Assembly (NCBI GenBank): GCA_946402335.1
Contig: CAMIWE010000001.1
Location: 62,001-126,000 of the forward strand
Source: an uncultured Lachnoclostridium sp.
Lineage (GTDB): Bacteria > Bacillota > Clostridia > Lachnospirales > Lachnospiraceae
DNA length: 64,000 nt
Reading direction: 5' to 3'
The notes under the pieces are model-generated. The model was given only the letters and a program-made list of their open reading frames with translations. It was not told the DNA's origin and made no database searches. Every line of letters starts with the position of its first letter. The first letter of the stretch is position 1. The translations under genes were made by a program, and so were the position numbers. Shown here piece after piece: positions 44,212-52,529 of this stretch.

Positions 44212-46737
44212 TTAGGAAAATTTGACGACTTTGTAGTCCTGATCTTCAACCGCCTTGCGAAGAACCTCTTCCGAAACATCTTCTTTCAGTGTTACGACGG
44301 CGGTTCCCGCCTCATGGCTTACGTCCGCCCCGGCCACTCCCGGAAGCGCCTCCAGACACTTCTTTACTCTTGCCTCACAGTGTCCGCACATCATTCCTTC
44401 AATCTGCAATGTCACGGTTTTCATTTCCGGTCTCTCCTTTCTTTGAAACAAATTGATCCGCAGCGCGTTGCTGACAACGAAAAAGCTCGAAAGGCTCATG
44501 GCTGCCGCCGCGATCATGGGATTCATCGTAAGCCCCGTCAGGCCCGTCAGCGCGCCTGCCGCGAGGGGAATACACAAAACATTGTAAAAGAACGCCCAGA
44601 ACAGATTCTGCTTCACGATCCGAAGCGTCCGGCGTCCGAGCCGGATGGCATCGACAACGTCCCACAGGCTGTTTTTGGTGAGCACCACGTCCGCAGCTTC
44701 GATTGCAACATCCGTGCCTGCCCCGATGGCCATTCCGAGGTCCGCCTTCGCAAGGGCCGGGGCATCATTGATGCCGTCTCCGACCATCGCCGCATGTGCA
44801 TATTTCGATATAACCGACGCTTTGTCGCCCGGAAGCTGTCCGGCATAGATCTCGTCGGCGCCGAGCTTCCTTCCGACCGCCTGCGCGGTCCTTTCGTTAT
44901 CACCGCTTAAAAGGATCACATGGATTCCGAGTTCCTTTAAGCTCTTTACCGCATCCGCGCTGTCCGTCTTAATCTCATCGGCAGCGAAAATGCATCCGGC
45001 AAGGCGTTCGGTGTCCGCCTCTTTGTTCTCCGCCGGTCCGTATGCCACATAAACCGGCGTCCTGCCTTCTCCGCTCTCCCGTAACGCTGCCTCTTTAACC
45101 GCTTCGGGAATGTCCGTAAAGGTCCGGATATATGCTTCGTTCCCGACGCGGACCGTCTTCGCGCCGAGCACTGCCGAAAGGCCCTTCCCGGGGATTTCCG
45201 CAAACTGTTCCGCATCCTCCCCGTTTTCGATTCCTCTTGCTTTGGCCGCCGAAAGGATGGCTTCCGCCAGCGGATGTCCGCTCTTTTTCTCAAGCGCCGC
45301 CGCCATCTTAAGCAGTTTCTCCTCCGAAACGCCTTCGGCCGTTACCATGCCGGTTACCGTCGGGATTCCCGTCGTCACCGTTCCGGTCTTGTCAAGAACC
45401 ACATTTTCCACACGGCCGGCCTGCTCTAACGCCTCTGCCGATTTGAACAGGATGCCGTTTCGCGCGCCGACGCCGTTTCCGACCATGACCGCCACCGGCG
45501 TCGCCAGCCCGAGGGCGCAGGGACAGCTGATGACCAGCACGCAAATCGCACAGGCGATCGCCTGCGAAAGCGGATGCCCGAGCAGCATATGGATGATAAA
45601 GGTTATGATAGCGATGCCGATCACGGCAGGGACAAATACGCCCGCCACCCGGTCCGCAAGCTTTGCGATCGGCGCCTTCGTCGCCGCCGCATCCGAAACG
45701 AGCCTTACGATCGCGGCATATGCCGTATCCTCGCCGACCGTGGTTGCGCGGCACTCCAGATAGCCGTTTCCGTTAATGGTCGCCGCGTGAACCGTATCGC
45801 CTGCCTCCTTGGTTACCGGCATACTCTCGCCGGTCAGCGCCGACTCGTTGATCCCGCTTGTTCCCGACAGAACGGTTCCGTCCACCGGGATACTGTCGCC
45901 CGGACGGACCAGAAAGATGTCACCCGTCAGGACCTCCTCCGCCGGAATCACAATTTCCACGCCGTTACGCCGTACCAAAGCCTCCTTCGGTGCCAGCTTT
46001 AAGAGGCTTCGAAGCGCGTCGGTCGTCTTTCCTTTGGCCCGTGCTTCGAGCATTTTCCCGACCGTAATCAACGTTAAGATCATTGCCGCCGATTCAAAAT
46101 ACCATTCGGTGCTGTCCGAGGTGAACAAAACGACGGTACTGTATGCCCATGCGGTAAAGGAGCCCATCGCCACAAGCGTATCCATGTTCGGGCTTAAATG
46201 CACCGCGCCCTGAAATCCTTTTACGAAAAATGCGCGGTTGACAACCATTACGAAAAGGGATAACAGAAGCTGCCATATTCCTCTTGCTTTATCATCCTCC
46301 AAAAAACCGGGAACCGGAAGGCCGAGCATGTCATGCCCCATGCCGATATACATCAGAACCAGCAGCCCCGCAAGGGAGATGAAGAGCCTCCTCTTAAGTA
46401 ACGGCGTCTCGCGGTCCGCAAGCGGATCGTCTTCGTCCCTGCCGCAGACGGACTTTTTACTTACGGGACAGGTCGCGCCTTCGCTTCCGGTCCCGGCTTC
46501 CGGCTTCGGTTCCGCGTCCCGCCCTTCTTTTTTTGCGCGGGCTTCGGAAACCGCTTCGTAGCCGGCTTTTTTCACCGCTTCTTCAATTGCGCTTTCGTCC
46601 GCAGTGCCGGTAACCGTCATGCTTTTGGTAAGAAGACTTACGGTCACCGTTTCCACGCCCGGAACCTTTTTAACGGCCCGCTCCACCGCGGCGCTGCATG
46701 CCGCGCAGGACATCCCGTATACCCGATATCTGTCCAT
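44212..46737 (-). CDS. copA: copper-exporting P1B-type ATPase with HMA domains at both ends
   Basis: 841 residues. An N-terminal HMA domain has the metal site YGMSCAACSA (C11, C14). A charged linker leads to eight membrane helices with the CPC motif ISCPCALGLATP, the phosphorylation site DKTGTVTTG, the TGES loop and GDGINDAP. After the last helix a second HMA domain (about 770-841, GMMCGHCEAR) is fused at the C-terminus, equivalent to a CopZ chaperone. It should pump Cu(I) out. Behind AGGAGG, with its own promoter, divergent from the CDF gene. Confidence 0.95.
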   Translation of the reverse strand: MDRYRVYGMSCAACSAAVERAVKKVPGVETVTVSLLTKSMTVTGTADESAIEEAVKKAGYEAVSEARAKKEGRDAEPKPEAGTGSEGATCPVSKKSVCGRDEDDPLADRETPLLKRRLFISLAGLLVLMYIGMGHDMLGLPVPGFLEDDKARGIWQLLLSLFVMVVNRAFFVKGFQGAVHLSPNMDTLVAMGSFTAWAYSTVVLFTSDSTEWYFESAAMILTLITVGKMLEARAKGKTTDALRSLLKLAPKEALVRRNGVEIVIPAEEVLTGDIFLVRPGDSIPVDGTVLSGTSGINESALTGESMPVTKEAGDTVHAATINGNGYLECRATTVGEDTAYAAIVRLVSDAAATKAPIAKLADRVAGVFVPAVIGIAIITFIIHMLLGHPLSQAIACAICVLVISCPCALGLATPVAVMVGNGVGARNGILFKSAEALEQAGRVENVVLDKTGTVTTGIPTVTGMVTAEGVSEEKLLKMAAALEKKSGHPLAEAILSAAKARGIENGEDAEQFAEIPGKGLSAVLGAKTVRVGNEAYIRTFTDIPEAVKEAALRESGEGRTPVYVAYGPAENKEADTERLAGCIFAADEIKTDSADAVKSLKELGIHVILLSGDNERTAQAVGRKLGADEIYAGQLPGDKASVISKYAHAAMVGDGINDAPALAKADLGMAIGAGTDVAIEAADVVLTKNSLWDVVDAIRLGRRTLRIVKQNLFWAFFYNVLCIPLAAGALTGLTGLTMNPMIAAAAMSLSSFFVVSNALRINLFQRKERPEMKTVTLQIEGMMCGHCEARVKKCLEALPGVAGADVSHEAGTAVVTLKEDVSEEVLRKAVEDQDYKVVKFS

Positions 46738-46785
46738 TCAAACCTCCTCGTTTCCATACCGTTAGGAGAACTTTCCCACGGTTTT

Positions 46786-46814
46786 ATTATAGCAGATGAA
46801 TTAGCAACGGGCAA
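46786..46814 (-). promoter_or_regulatory. copA promoter
   Basis: On the minus strand TTGCCC (46814-46809), a 17-bp spacer and a consensus TATAAT (46791-46786) lie about 50 bp before the copA ATG. No clear CsoR or CopY operator is apparent. Confidence 0.7.
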
Positions 46815-46827
46815 CCATCCTGCGCCA

Positions 46828-46856
46828 TTGACTTTTCCTTTCATTTGGAATAACAT
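46828..46856 (+). promoter_or_regulatory. promoter of the CDF transporter gene
   Basis: TTGACT (46828-46833), a 17-bp spacer and TAACAT (46851-46856) lie about 65 bp before the ATG at 46922, back to back with the copA promoter. Confidence 0.6.
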
Positions 46857-46921
46857 ATTTTTCGTAACCATTTCCGGCGGAACATTATTTGCTGCTCCGT
46901 CTCCCTGCGGGAGGAACTGTC

Positions 46922-48100
46922 ATGATCACATTTCTTACGGGACTCTTTTTGAAAAAAGACCTTCCCGAAGACCGAAAAAGAAGCTTTTACGGCAAATTAT
47001 GCGGCGCGGTCGGCATTTTTCTGAACCTGGTTCTGTTCGCGGGCAAGCTCGCGGCGGGACTTATCAGTTCGTCCATCGCCATCACCGCAGATGCTTTCAA
47101 TAACCTTTCCGACGCCGGTTCGAGCGTTGTTTCGCTTGTTTCGTTCCGTCTTTCGGAGCAGAAGCCCGATGCGGAGCACCCTTACGGGCACGGACGCGTG
47201 GAATACATTGCAGGGCTGATCATCTCGGGCGTCATTCTCGTCATGGCCTATGAACTGATCAAGGACTCCATCGGCAAAGTGCTCCACCCGGCCTCCACAA
47301 CCTGGTCTGTTGTGGTTGTCGTCATTCTGATTGCTTCGATTCTGGTCAAATTTTATATGGCCTTTTATAACAGCCGCGTCGGAAAGAAGATCGATTCCGC
47401 CACGCTTCGCGCCACGGCCGCCGACAGCCTGAGCGACAGTCTCGCGACCACCGCGGTTCTGATCGCGACGCTTCTTGAGCACTTCTTTTCCTGGAAACTG
47501 GACGGCTGGTTCGGCATCCTCGTCGGCCTGTTCATTCTGGTTGCGGGCTTAAAAGCGGCCAAAGAAACCGTCAATCCGCTCTTAGGCGCGCCTCCGGAGC
47601 CCGAATTTGTCCGCTCCGTTGAGGATATCGTCCTGCACTTTGATCCCGTGATTCTCGGGCTTCACGATCTGATCGTTCATGATTACGGTCCGGGACGGCG
47701 CATCATCTCGCTGCATGCCGAGGTTCCGGCCGACGGCGACATCATGGCCGTTCATGACGTCATCGACAATCTCGAATATACGCTTTGCACGAAGCTTTCG
47801 TGCCTGGCTTCAATCCATATGGACCCCGTTGTGACCAACGATCCGCATGTGGACGCGCTGAAACAGAAGGTTACCGGCATCATTACCGGAATCGATTCCG
47901 AACTTACCATGCACGATTTCCGCGTCGTCACCGGTCCGACGCACACGAACCTGATCTTCGACGTGGTGCTGCCGTTCCGGTTGTCTTCACAGTCGGAGGA
48001 CATCAAAAAACAGATTCAGCAGACCGTAAGCGAAACCATCGGTAACAATTATTTCTGCGTCATTAACATCGATTACCAGATGAGCGGCCCGAAAGCCTGA
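46922..48100 (+). CDS. cation diffusion facilitator (CDF) metal exporter
   Basis: 392 residues from the ATG at 46922 behind GGGAGG; an upstream in-frame extension is not needed. Six membrane helices, with the metal motifs ADAFNNLSDAGSS (helix 2) and ATAADSLSDSLATT (helix 5), and HPYGHGRVEY between helices 2 and 3, as in MntE/FieF-type transporters. The cytoplasmic C-domain with LHDLIVHDYGPG is typical, and the tail is longer than in FieF. Mn, Zn or Fe are possible substrates. It faces copA across a shared divergent promoter region, both being metal exporters. Confidence 0.93.
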   Translation: MITFLTGLFLKKDLPEDRKRSFYGKLCGAVGIFLNLVLFAGKLAAGLISSSIAITADAFNNLSDAGSSVVSLVSFRLSEQKPDAEHPYGHGRVEYIAGLIISGVILVMAYELIKDSIGKVLHPASTTWSVVVVVILIASILVKFYMAFYNSRVGKKIDSATLRATAADSLSDSLATTAVLIATLLEHFFSWKLDGWFGILVGLFILVAGLKAAKETVNPLLGAPPEPEFVRSVEDIVLHFDPVILGLHDLIVHDYGPGRRIISLHAEVPADGDIMAVHDVIDNLEYTLCTKLSCLASIHMDPVVTNDPHVDALKQKVTGIITGIDSELTMHDFRVVTGPTHTNLIFDVVLPFRLSSQSEDIKKQIQQTVSETIGNNYFCVINIDYQMSGPKA

Positions 48101-48172
48101 ACTACCCTTTTCGGAAGACTCCGGCCCAAACAAGACTTCCCCATAAGAAATCCCGAACCTCTTTGAAACAGA

Positions 48173-48209
48173 AAACCCGTGAAATCTCCGAAAAAGATTT
48201 CACGGGTTT
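48173..48209. terminator. bidirectional terminator between the CDF and histidine kinase genes
   Basis: AAACCCGTGAAATC (48173-48186) pairs with GATTTCACGGGTTT (48196-48209), a 14-bp stem with a T-rich tail on the plus strand (TTTATTTT) and TTTTCTGTTT on the minus strand. It ends both convergent transcripts. Confidence 0.85.
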
Positions 48210-48233
48210 ATTTTATCATTATTCTCCCCCGGC

Positions 48234-49526
48234 TCAGGCGTTTTCTTCCTTCGCAGGTGCATTCTGCAAAAATACGGTGAACCGCGTTCCGATTTCTTCT
48301 CTCGTGATGACTTCGATCGTTCCGCGGTGGCGGTCGATGATCCATTTGGCGATGGACAGGCCGAGGCCGGTACCGCCGGTTTTGCTGTTTCTTGCCACAT
48401 CGGAGCGGTAGAAACGCTCAAAGATATGCTTTACGTCCTCGCTGCTCATGCCGATTCCGTTGTCCTGTACGGAAACATAAGGGCACAGGCGGCTCCGGTT
48501 GATGCCGACGCGGAGGCTTATGGTATCGCCTTCCGCGGTGTATTTGGCGGCGTTATCCACAAAGATGCGAACCGCCTGCTTCAGCATGGCGTAATCGCCG
48601 ATGCAGACAATGTTTCCGGGCTCTTTCTGCAGCTCGTACGTATGCTTCATATCGATCATGACGGATTCGTCATACACTTCCTGCATAATATCGGAGAGGC
48701 TGATCTCCTCCATCGTCAGATGCTGCCTTCCGGCATCGCCCCTCGCCAGGAACAGAAGCTGCTCCACAAGGGTATTCATGCGGTCGGACTCGCTGCGGAT
48801 TGCCGCGATGCCTTCCATAAGCACCTGCTCGTCTTCCTTGCCCCAGCGGTCAAGCATGTCCGCATAGCCTTTGATGACTGCGATTGGCGTCCGCAATTCA
48901 TGCGAAGCGTCGCTTACGAACCGGGTCTGCTCCCGGTACGACTCTCGCATCCGGTCAAGCAGATCGTTCATTGCATTTTCAATTCCCGCAAGCTCGCTGT
49001 CGTGGGTCTCTAACCGCGGCGCCCCCGATTCCGCGTCGATATGGCTGATTGCGTAGGTCAGGTTTCGCATCTTCTCCTGCTCCCAGTCAAGACCGGTCAG
49101 ATACTGCGCCGACTCAGCCATTTCCCGAAGCGGTCTTAACTTACGGCGGATCGGGAACCGGTCAAATAAAAACGACCACATAAGCAGTCCCGCCTGCATC
49201 CCCAGGAGACTGAAACCGAGGCTTCGAACCACATCCACCACATCCGGGTCCGGGGTAAATATCGCCGTTTCGTCCCCTCTCGTAAACTCTACCGAGAGCG
49301 TATGGTCTTCCACCATGAAATCCATGCTCGTATCCTTTACGGAAAATGATCCGAGCGCCTTTTTCTCCGCGACATAAGCCATTCCGCCGAAGCCGATTGC
49401 TCCGATGACCAGGTCCATCAGGAGAAAACACAAAAACAGTTTTCCGAGAAACAGTCTGTGAATCTTTCCGGCAGTGGATTTCATCTTTTTCTTTCTTTCC
49501 TTTGCCTGTAGATCCGTCTGATTCAT
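48234..49526 (-). CDS. sensor histidine kinase
   Basis: 430 residues. Two membrane helices (about 26-50 and 105-125) flank a small extracytoplasmic sensor domain. A HAMP-like linker is followed by the H-box FVSDASHELRTPIAVIKGY, the N-box VRIFVDNAAKYTAEGD, G1 VQDNGIGMS, F-box FERFYRSD and G2 GTGLGLSIA. It should phosphorylate the response regulator encoded upstream. The start follows AAGGAG. Signal unknown; metal genes nearby do not show a link. Confidence 0.94.
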   Translation of the reverse strand: MNQTDLQAKERKKKMKSTAGKIHRLFLGKLFLCFLLMDLVIGAIGFGGMAYVAEKKALGSFSVKDTSMDFMVEDHTLSVEFTRGDETAIFTPDPDVVDVVRSLGFSLLGMQAGLLMWSFLFDRFPIRRKLRPLREMAESAQYLTGLDWEQEKMRNLTYAISHIDAESGAPRLETHDSELAGIENAMNDLLDRMRESYREQTRFVSDASHELRTPIAVIKGYADMLDRWGKEDEQVLMEGIAAIRSESDRMNTLVEQLLFLARGDAGRQHLTMEEISLSDIMQEVYDESVMIDMKHTYELQKEPGNIVCIGDYAMLKQAVRIFVDNAAKYTAEGDTISLRVGINRSRLCPYVSVQDNGIGMSSEDVKHIFERFYRSDVARNSKTGGTGLGLSIAKWIIDRHRGTIEVITREEIGTRFTVFLQNAPAKEENA

Positions 49527-49538
49527 AATCTACTCCTT

Positions 49539-49611
49539 ACGCGTATCCGCGTCTCTCCCCGCACCGGCCACACGGTGCCTCCCGTGCAGGGGTTCTGCCC
49601 CGCGGATGCGT
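49539..49611. other. branched stem-loop in the regulator-kinase spacer
   Basis: An outer ACGCGTATCCGCG (49539-49551) pairs with CGCGGATGCGT (49601-49611); inside are a perfect hairpin GCACCG/CGGTGC (49561-49566 with 49573-49578) and a GGGG/CCCC hairpin near 49588-49600. Together they could form a three-way junction in the mRNA between the response regulator and kinase cistrons. It may act as an attenuation or processing element. Confidence 0.55.
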
Positions 49612-49649
49612 ACGCCTCGGCCGAAGCCCGGCATGGTACGCGTTCCGCG

Positions 49650-50336
49650 TCACTCGTCTTTGATCACATATCCGACGCCCCGCACGGTCTGGATCATATT
49701 GATCCCGTAAGGTTCGTCGATCTTGCTGCGTACATGACGCACATATACGTCAATCACATTGGTCTCGCCGAAATAATCATAGCCGCACACCTTCCCGAGA
49801 AGGGTATCCCGGGAAAGAACGATGTTCCGGTTCTGCAAAAGAATGGCCAGCAGGTCAAATTCCCGCTTCGAAAGCTCGACGGGGGTGCCGTCGTAAGTAA
49901 CGCTGTATGCGGTCGGATTGACCTTAAGCTTCCCGTAGGTAAGGACCGAATCGTCCTCCGCAGGAGCTGCCGCCGCCTTCTTTTTCAATGCTACGCGAAT
50001 GCGCGCCAACAGTTCTTCAATTGCAAACGGTTTGGTAACATAGTCGTCTGCACCGGAATCTAACCCCGACACCTTGTCCATTACCGCATCTCTTGCAGTC
50101 AGAAGGATTACCGGAACCTCCGACGTTTTTCTGAGCCTGCGGAGTACCTCGAGTCCGTTCAACCCGGGGAGCATGATATCCAAAAGAATGATATCAAATC
50201 CGCCCTCTTCCGCCATGGAAAGTCCTGTCCTTCCGTCTGCTGCCTTTGCAACTTCATAGCCCTCGTGTTTGAGCTCAAGCTCGGTAAACCGGGCAATCTG
50301 CTCTTCATCTTCCACGATCAATACTCGAACTGCCAT
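49650..50336 (-). CDS. OmpR/PhoB-family response regulator
   Basis: 228 residues. Receiver domain: VRVLIVEDEEQIA acidic pair, phospho-acceptor Asp in DIILLDIMLPGLNG (about 51), Thr in LLTARDAV and Lys in VTKPFAIEEL. The winged-helix DNA-binding domain (about 130-228) has ELSKREFDLLAILLQNRN and IDVYVRHVRSKID, an OmpR-type recognition helix. It is followed by the cognate histidine kinase 123 bp downstream. GGAAGGAAGAAAT precedes the ATG. Confidence 0.95.
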   Translation of the reverse strand: MAVRVLIVEDEEQIARFTELELKHEGYEVAKAADGRTGLSMAEEGGFDIILLDIMLPGLNGLEVLRRLRKTSEVPVILLTARDAVMDKVSGLDSGADDYVTKPFAIEELLARIRVALKKKAAAAPAEDDSVLTYGKLKVNPTAYSVTYDGTPVELSKREFDLLAILLQNRNIVLSRDTLLGKVCGYDYFGETNVIDVYVRHVRSKIDEPYGINMIQTVRGVGYVIKDE

Positions 50337-50378
50337 ATTTCTTCTTCCTTCCGTTCTACCGGCGGTCCGGTACGAAAG

Positions 50379-50404
50379 AGGCCGGGACCTTTATGACCCG
50401 GCCT
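50379..50404 (-). terminator. terminator downstream of the DUF4342-like gene
   Basis: AGGCCGGG (50379-50386) pairs with CCCGGCCT (50397-50404). The minus-strand side carries TCTTTCG after the stem and the plus-strand side TTTTT, so it could work in either direction. It separates the response regulator gene from the upstream UBA-like gene. Confidence 0.7.
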
Positions 50405-50413
50405 TTTTGCAAC

Positions 50414-50974
50414 TTACTCGTTGTCTTCGTAATTGTCGAAACCGCGGTTAAATTCTTCCTTGAACTTTTCGGCCTGCTCGGATGCCTTTCTGGAGGCCTG
50501 GTTCAGTTTGTTGTCTTTCTGAAATGCCGGACCGCTGAAAGAGTAGCGGCATCCGCAGAACAATCCGACGATCAAAAGGATTGCTTCCAGCCAAAAGCAC
50601 GGGAACAGTAAGATTGCCGGGATAATGAGCGGGATGCGGATCACGGTCTCTTCATTGCGCTCAATGTCTAAGTAGTTCTCACAGCCGGCCTTGATCAGCT
50701 TAACTACCCAGCCGCAGAATTTGCCGACCGCTTCGCCGAATGACTCGCTCTTGCGGGTCTGCTTCGTTTCCCGGTTCTTCTTCACCGGCTCCTCGTAATA
50801 CTCTTCGGTAAAGGTAACGCCCTTCGCGGTGCGAAGGCGTCCGCTTGCCTCGAGGTACAGAACGGCATCGAGGATGTCATCGCCACAGGCGTTCAGTGCT
50901 GCCTCGGCCTCTTCTCTCGTTACCATAACCTTCTCACAAATCTTGTTGATCTTTTCTTCTCTAGTCATTTCCAT
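50414..50974 (-). CDS. UBA-like / DUF4342-domain membrane protein
   Basis: 186 residues. The N-terminus (EEKINKICEKVMVTREEAEAALNACGDDILDAVLYLE) is a UBA/CUE-like three-helix motif as found in EF-Ts-related and DUF4342 proteins. A middle part with ETVIRIPLIIPAILLFPCFW is the hydrophobic DUF4342 segment, followed by one more helix and a charged tail. Function is not known. It ends in its own terminator and precedes the two-component system. Confidence 0.78.
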   Translation of the reverse strand: MEMTREEKINKICEKVMVTREEAEAALNACGDDILDAVLYLEASGRLRTAKGVTFTEEYYEEPVKKNRETKQTRKSESFGEAVGKFCGWVVKLIKAGCENYLDIERNEETVIRIPLIIPAILLFPCFWLEAILLIVGLFCGCRYSFSGPAFQKDNKLNQASRKASEQAEKFKEEFNRGFDNYEDNE

Positions 50975-51098
50975 TTTCTCTGTTTCCTTTCTTTCCGCAC
51001 ATCTTTTGTGCCTTTCGATGGCTTTATCTTAACAAGGCAAGATGAAATGACAATGTGGGAAAGATTAAGGAAAGATTAAAAAATCATAGGAATTGTTT

Positions 51099-52475
51099 TC
51101 ATTTTCGAACCACGACGCGGACATTTCCGCGGATATACTGCTGTGCTTCCGCATCCAGAACTTCTCCGCACATGTATACGGGAACGCACGGCGGCATGCT
51201 TACAAGCGGCTCCGCCAGGATTCTTCCGACGCAGTCCCGGGCGCCTACGTATTCGCTTTCCGCAAGAATCGCTTCCGCGGGCGTCATTGCGCGCTCCGGC
51301 GCCTTAAGACGGATGTTTGCGGCCTGCTCGGATGCCTCCCCGGCTTCCTGCTCCGCAGCTCTTGCCGGGAATTTGCCCGCGAGCTCAATCAATGCCTCGC
51401 GTACCTTTTCAAACTCCTCGTCCTTCGTCTGCGGGGAGAACATCATAACGACGTGTTTATAATCAAAGTATTCCACAACGATGTCTTTTGCGCCGAGCTG
51501 CTCCGCAAGCCATTCGCCGTCGGCAAATGCTTCGCCCGCGCAAAGCGTCAGTTTCAGCCGTTCATCGCCGGTGACACGGTATCCGGCAACCATCAAAGCG
51601 GAGCGGAGCTTGTCCGTGCGTACCGCCGCCTGCTCGAACGCCGCGCCGTGCTCGGTCAGATAGGCATTGCAAAGGTCTAAGGACTGTAAAACAAGATACG
51701 AAGGGCTCGTTGTCGAGAACAGCGCCATGGCTCTTCCGACATAATCCATCAAAAACGGATCCACGCCGCGGGAGATATGCAGATACGCTCCGCCGGTCAG
51801 TACCGGAAGCGTCTTATGCGCCGAATCGCAGCACACGTCGGCTCCAAGGTCGATCGGATGCGCGGATTCCGCAAGGAAACGCAGGTACGCGCCGTGCGCG
51901 TTATCTACCATCAGAAGGCACCGTCTGCTGTGGCAGGCGTCCGCCAGCGCAGAAATATCGGCGATGTTTCCGAGATAATCCGGGCTCGTTACATAAACCG
52001 CGGCAGGCATTCTGCCCTGGGCGCGGTATTCGTCAATGATCGCAGCCAGCTCGTCACCGGTTATGCTGCAGCATTCATAGGACTCATTTGCCCGCGGCAT
52101 GATCCATTCCACATCCACATCGAGAAGCGCCACCGCGTCGACAAAGGAGCGGTGTACGTTCCGGGTTGCGAGAATGAACGGCTTCATTCCGTTTCGAAGC
52201 GCAAGCTTTTTAATGAGGAACACCATCGTGCGGATGCATAGGGACGACCCTTCGGTTGAGTAAAATGTCCGGCAGCCGAACAGCTCGCCGGCATTGGCCT
52301 CGCTTTCCGCAATGATCCCGCACGCCTGCGAAAGAACATCCGCGCCGGGAATTTCGGTGATGTCGAACGGTTCCGCCCCAAGAGGTCCCGCCACGCCCTT
52401 ATGTCCGGGCATATGAAGCCTTACGGCTCCGCTCTCACAATAGGACTGTACAAAATCGTAAATCGGTGTATTCAT
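51099..52475 (-). CDS. Orn/Lys/Arg decarboxylase-family PLP enzyme
   Basis: 458 residues from the ATG at 52475 behind GGAGGAGGGG; a GTG five codons earlier lies inside that site. Fold-type I PLP enzyme: RLHMPGHKG near the N-terminus, STEGSSLCIR, VDNAHGAYLRF (Asp binding the PLP ring nitrogen) and the Schiff-base Lys in CDSAHKTLPVLTGGAYLH. The pattern matches the major domain of ornithine, lysine and arginine decarboxylases of the short Firmicutes class (SpeA-like, about 460-490 residues). The product is likely cadaverine, putrescine or agmatine; the substrate cannot be told. No partner gene adjacent. Confidence 0.88.
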   Translation of the reverse strand: MNTPIYDFVQSYCESGAVRLHMPGHKGVAGPLGAEPFDITEIPGADVLSQACGIIAESEANAGELFGCRTFYSTEGSSLCIRTMVFLIKKLALRNGMKPFILATRNVHRSFVDAVALLDVDVEWIMPRANESYECCSITGDELAAIIDEYRAQGRMPAAVYVTSPDYLGNIADISALADACHSRRCLLMVDNAHGAYLRFLAESAHPIDLGADVCCDSAHKTLPVLTGGAYLHISRGVDPFLMDYVGRAMALFSTTSPSYLVLQSLDLCNAYLTEHGAAFEQAAVRTDKLRSALMVAGYRVTGDERLKLTLCAGEAFADGEWLAEQLGAKDIVVEYFDYKHVVMMFSPQTKDEEFEKVREALIELAGKFPARAAEQEAGEASEQAANIRLKAPERAMTPAEAILAESEYVGARDCVGRILAEPLVSMPPCVPVYMCGEVLDAEAQQYIRGNVRVVVRK

Positions 52476-52529
52476 GTTCCCCTCCTCCACGGCAGACGCC
52501 GGTTTATTCCGCTCCGCCGTTAATTTTTG

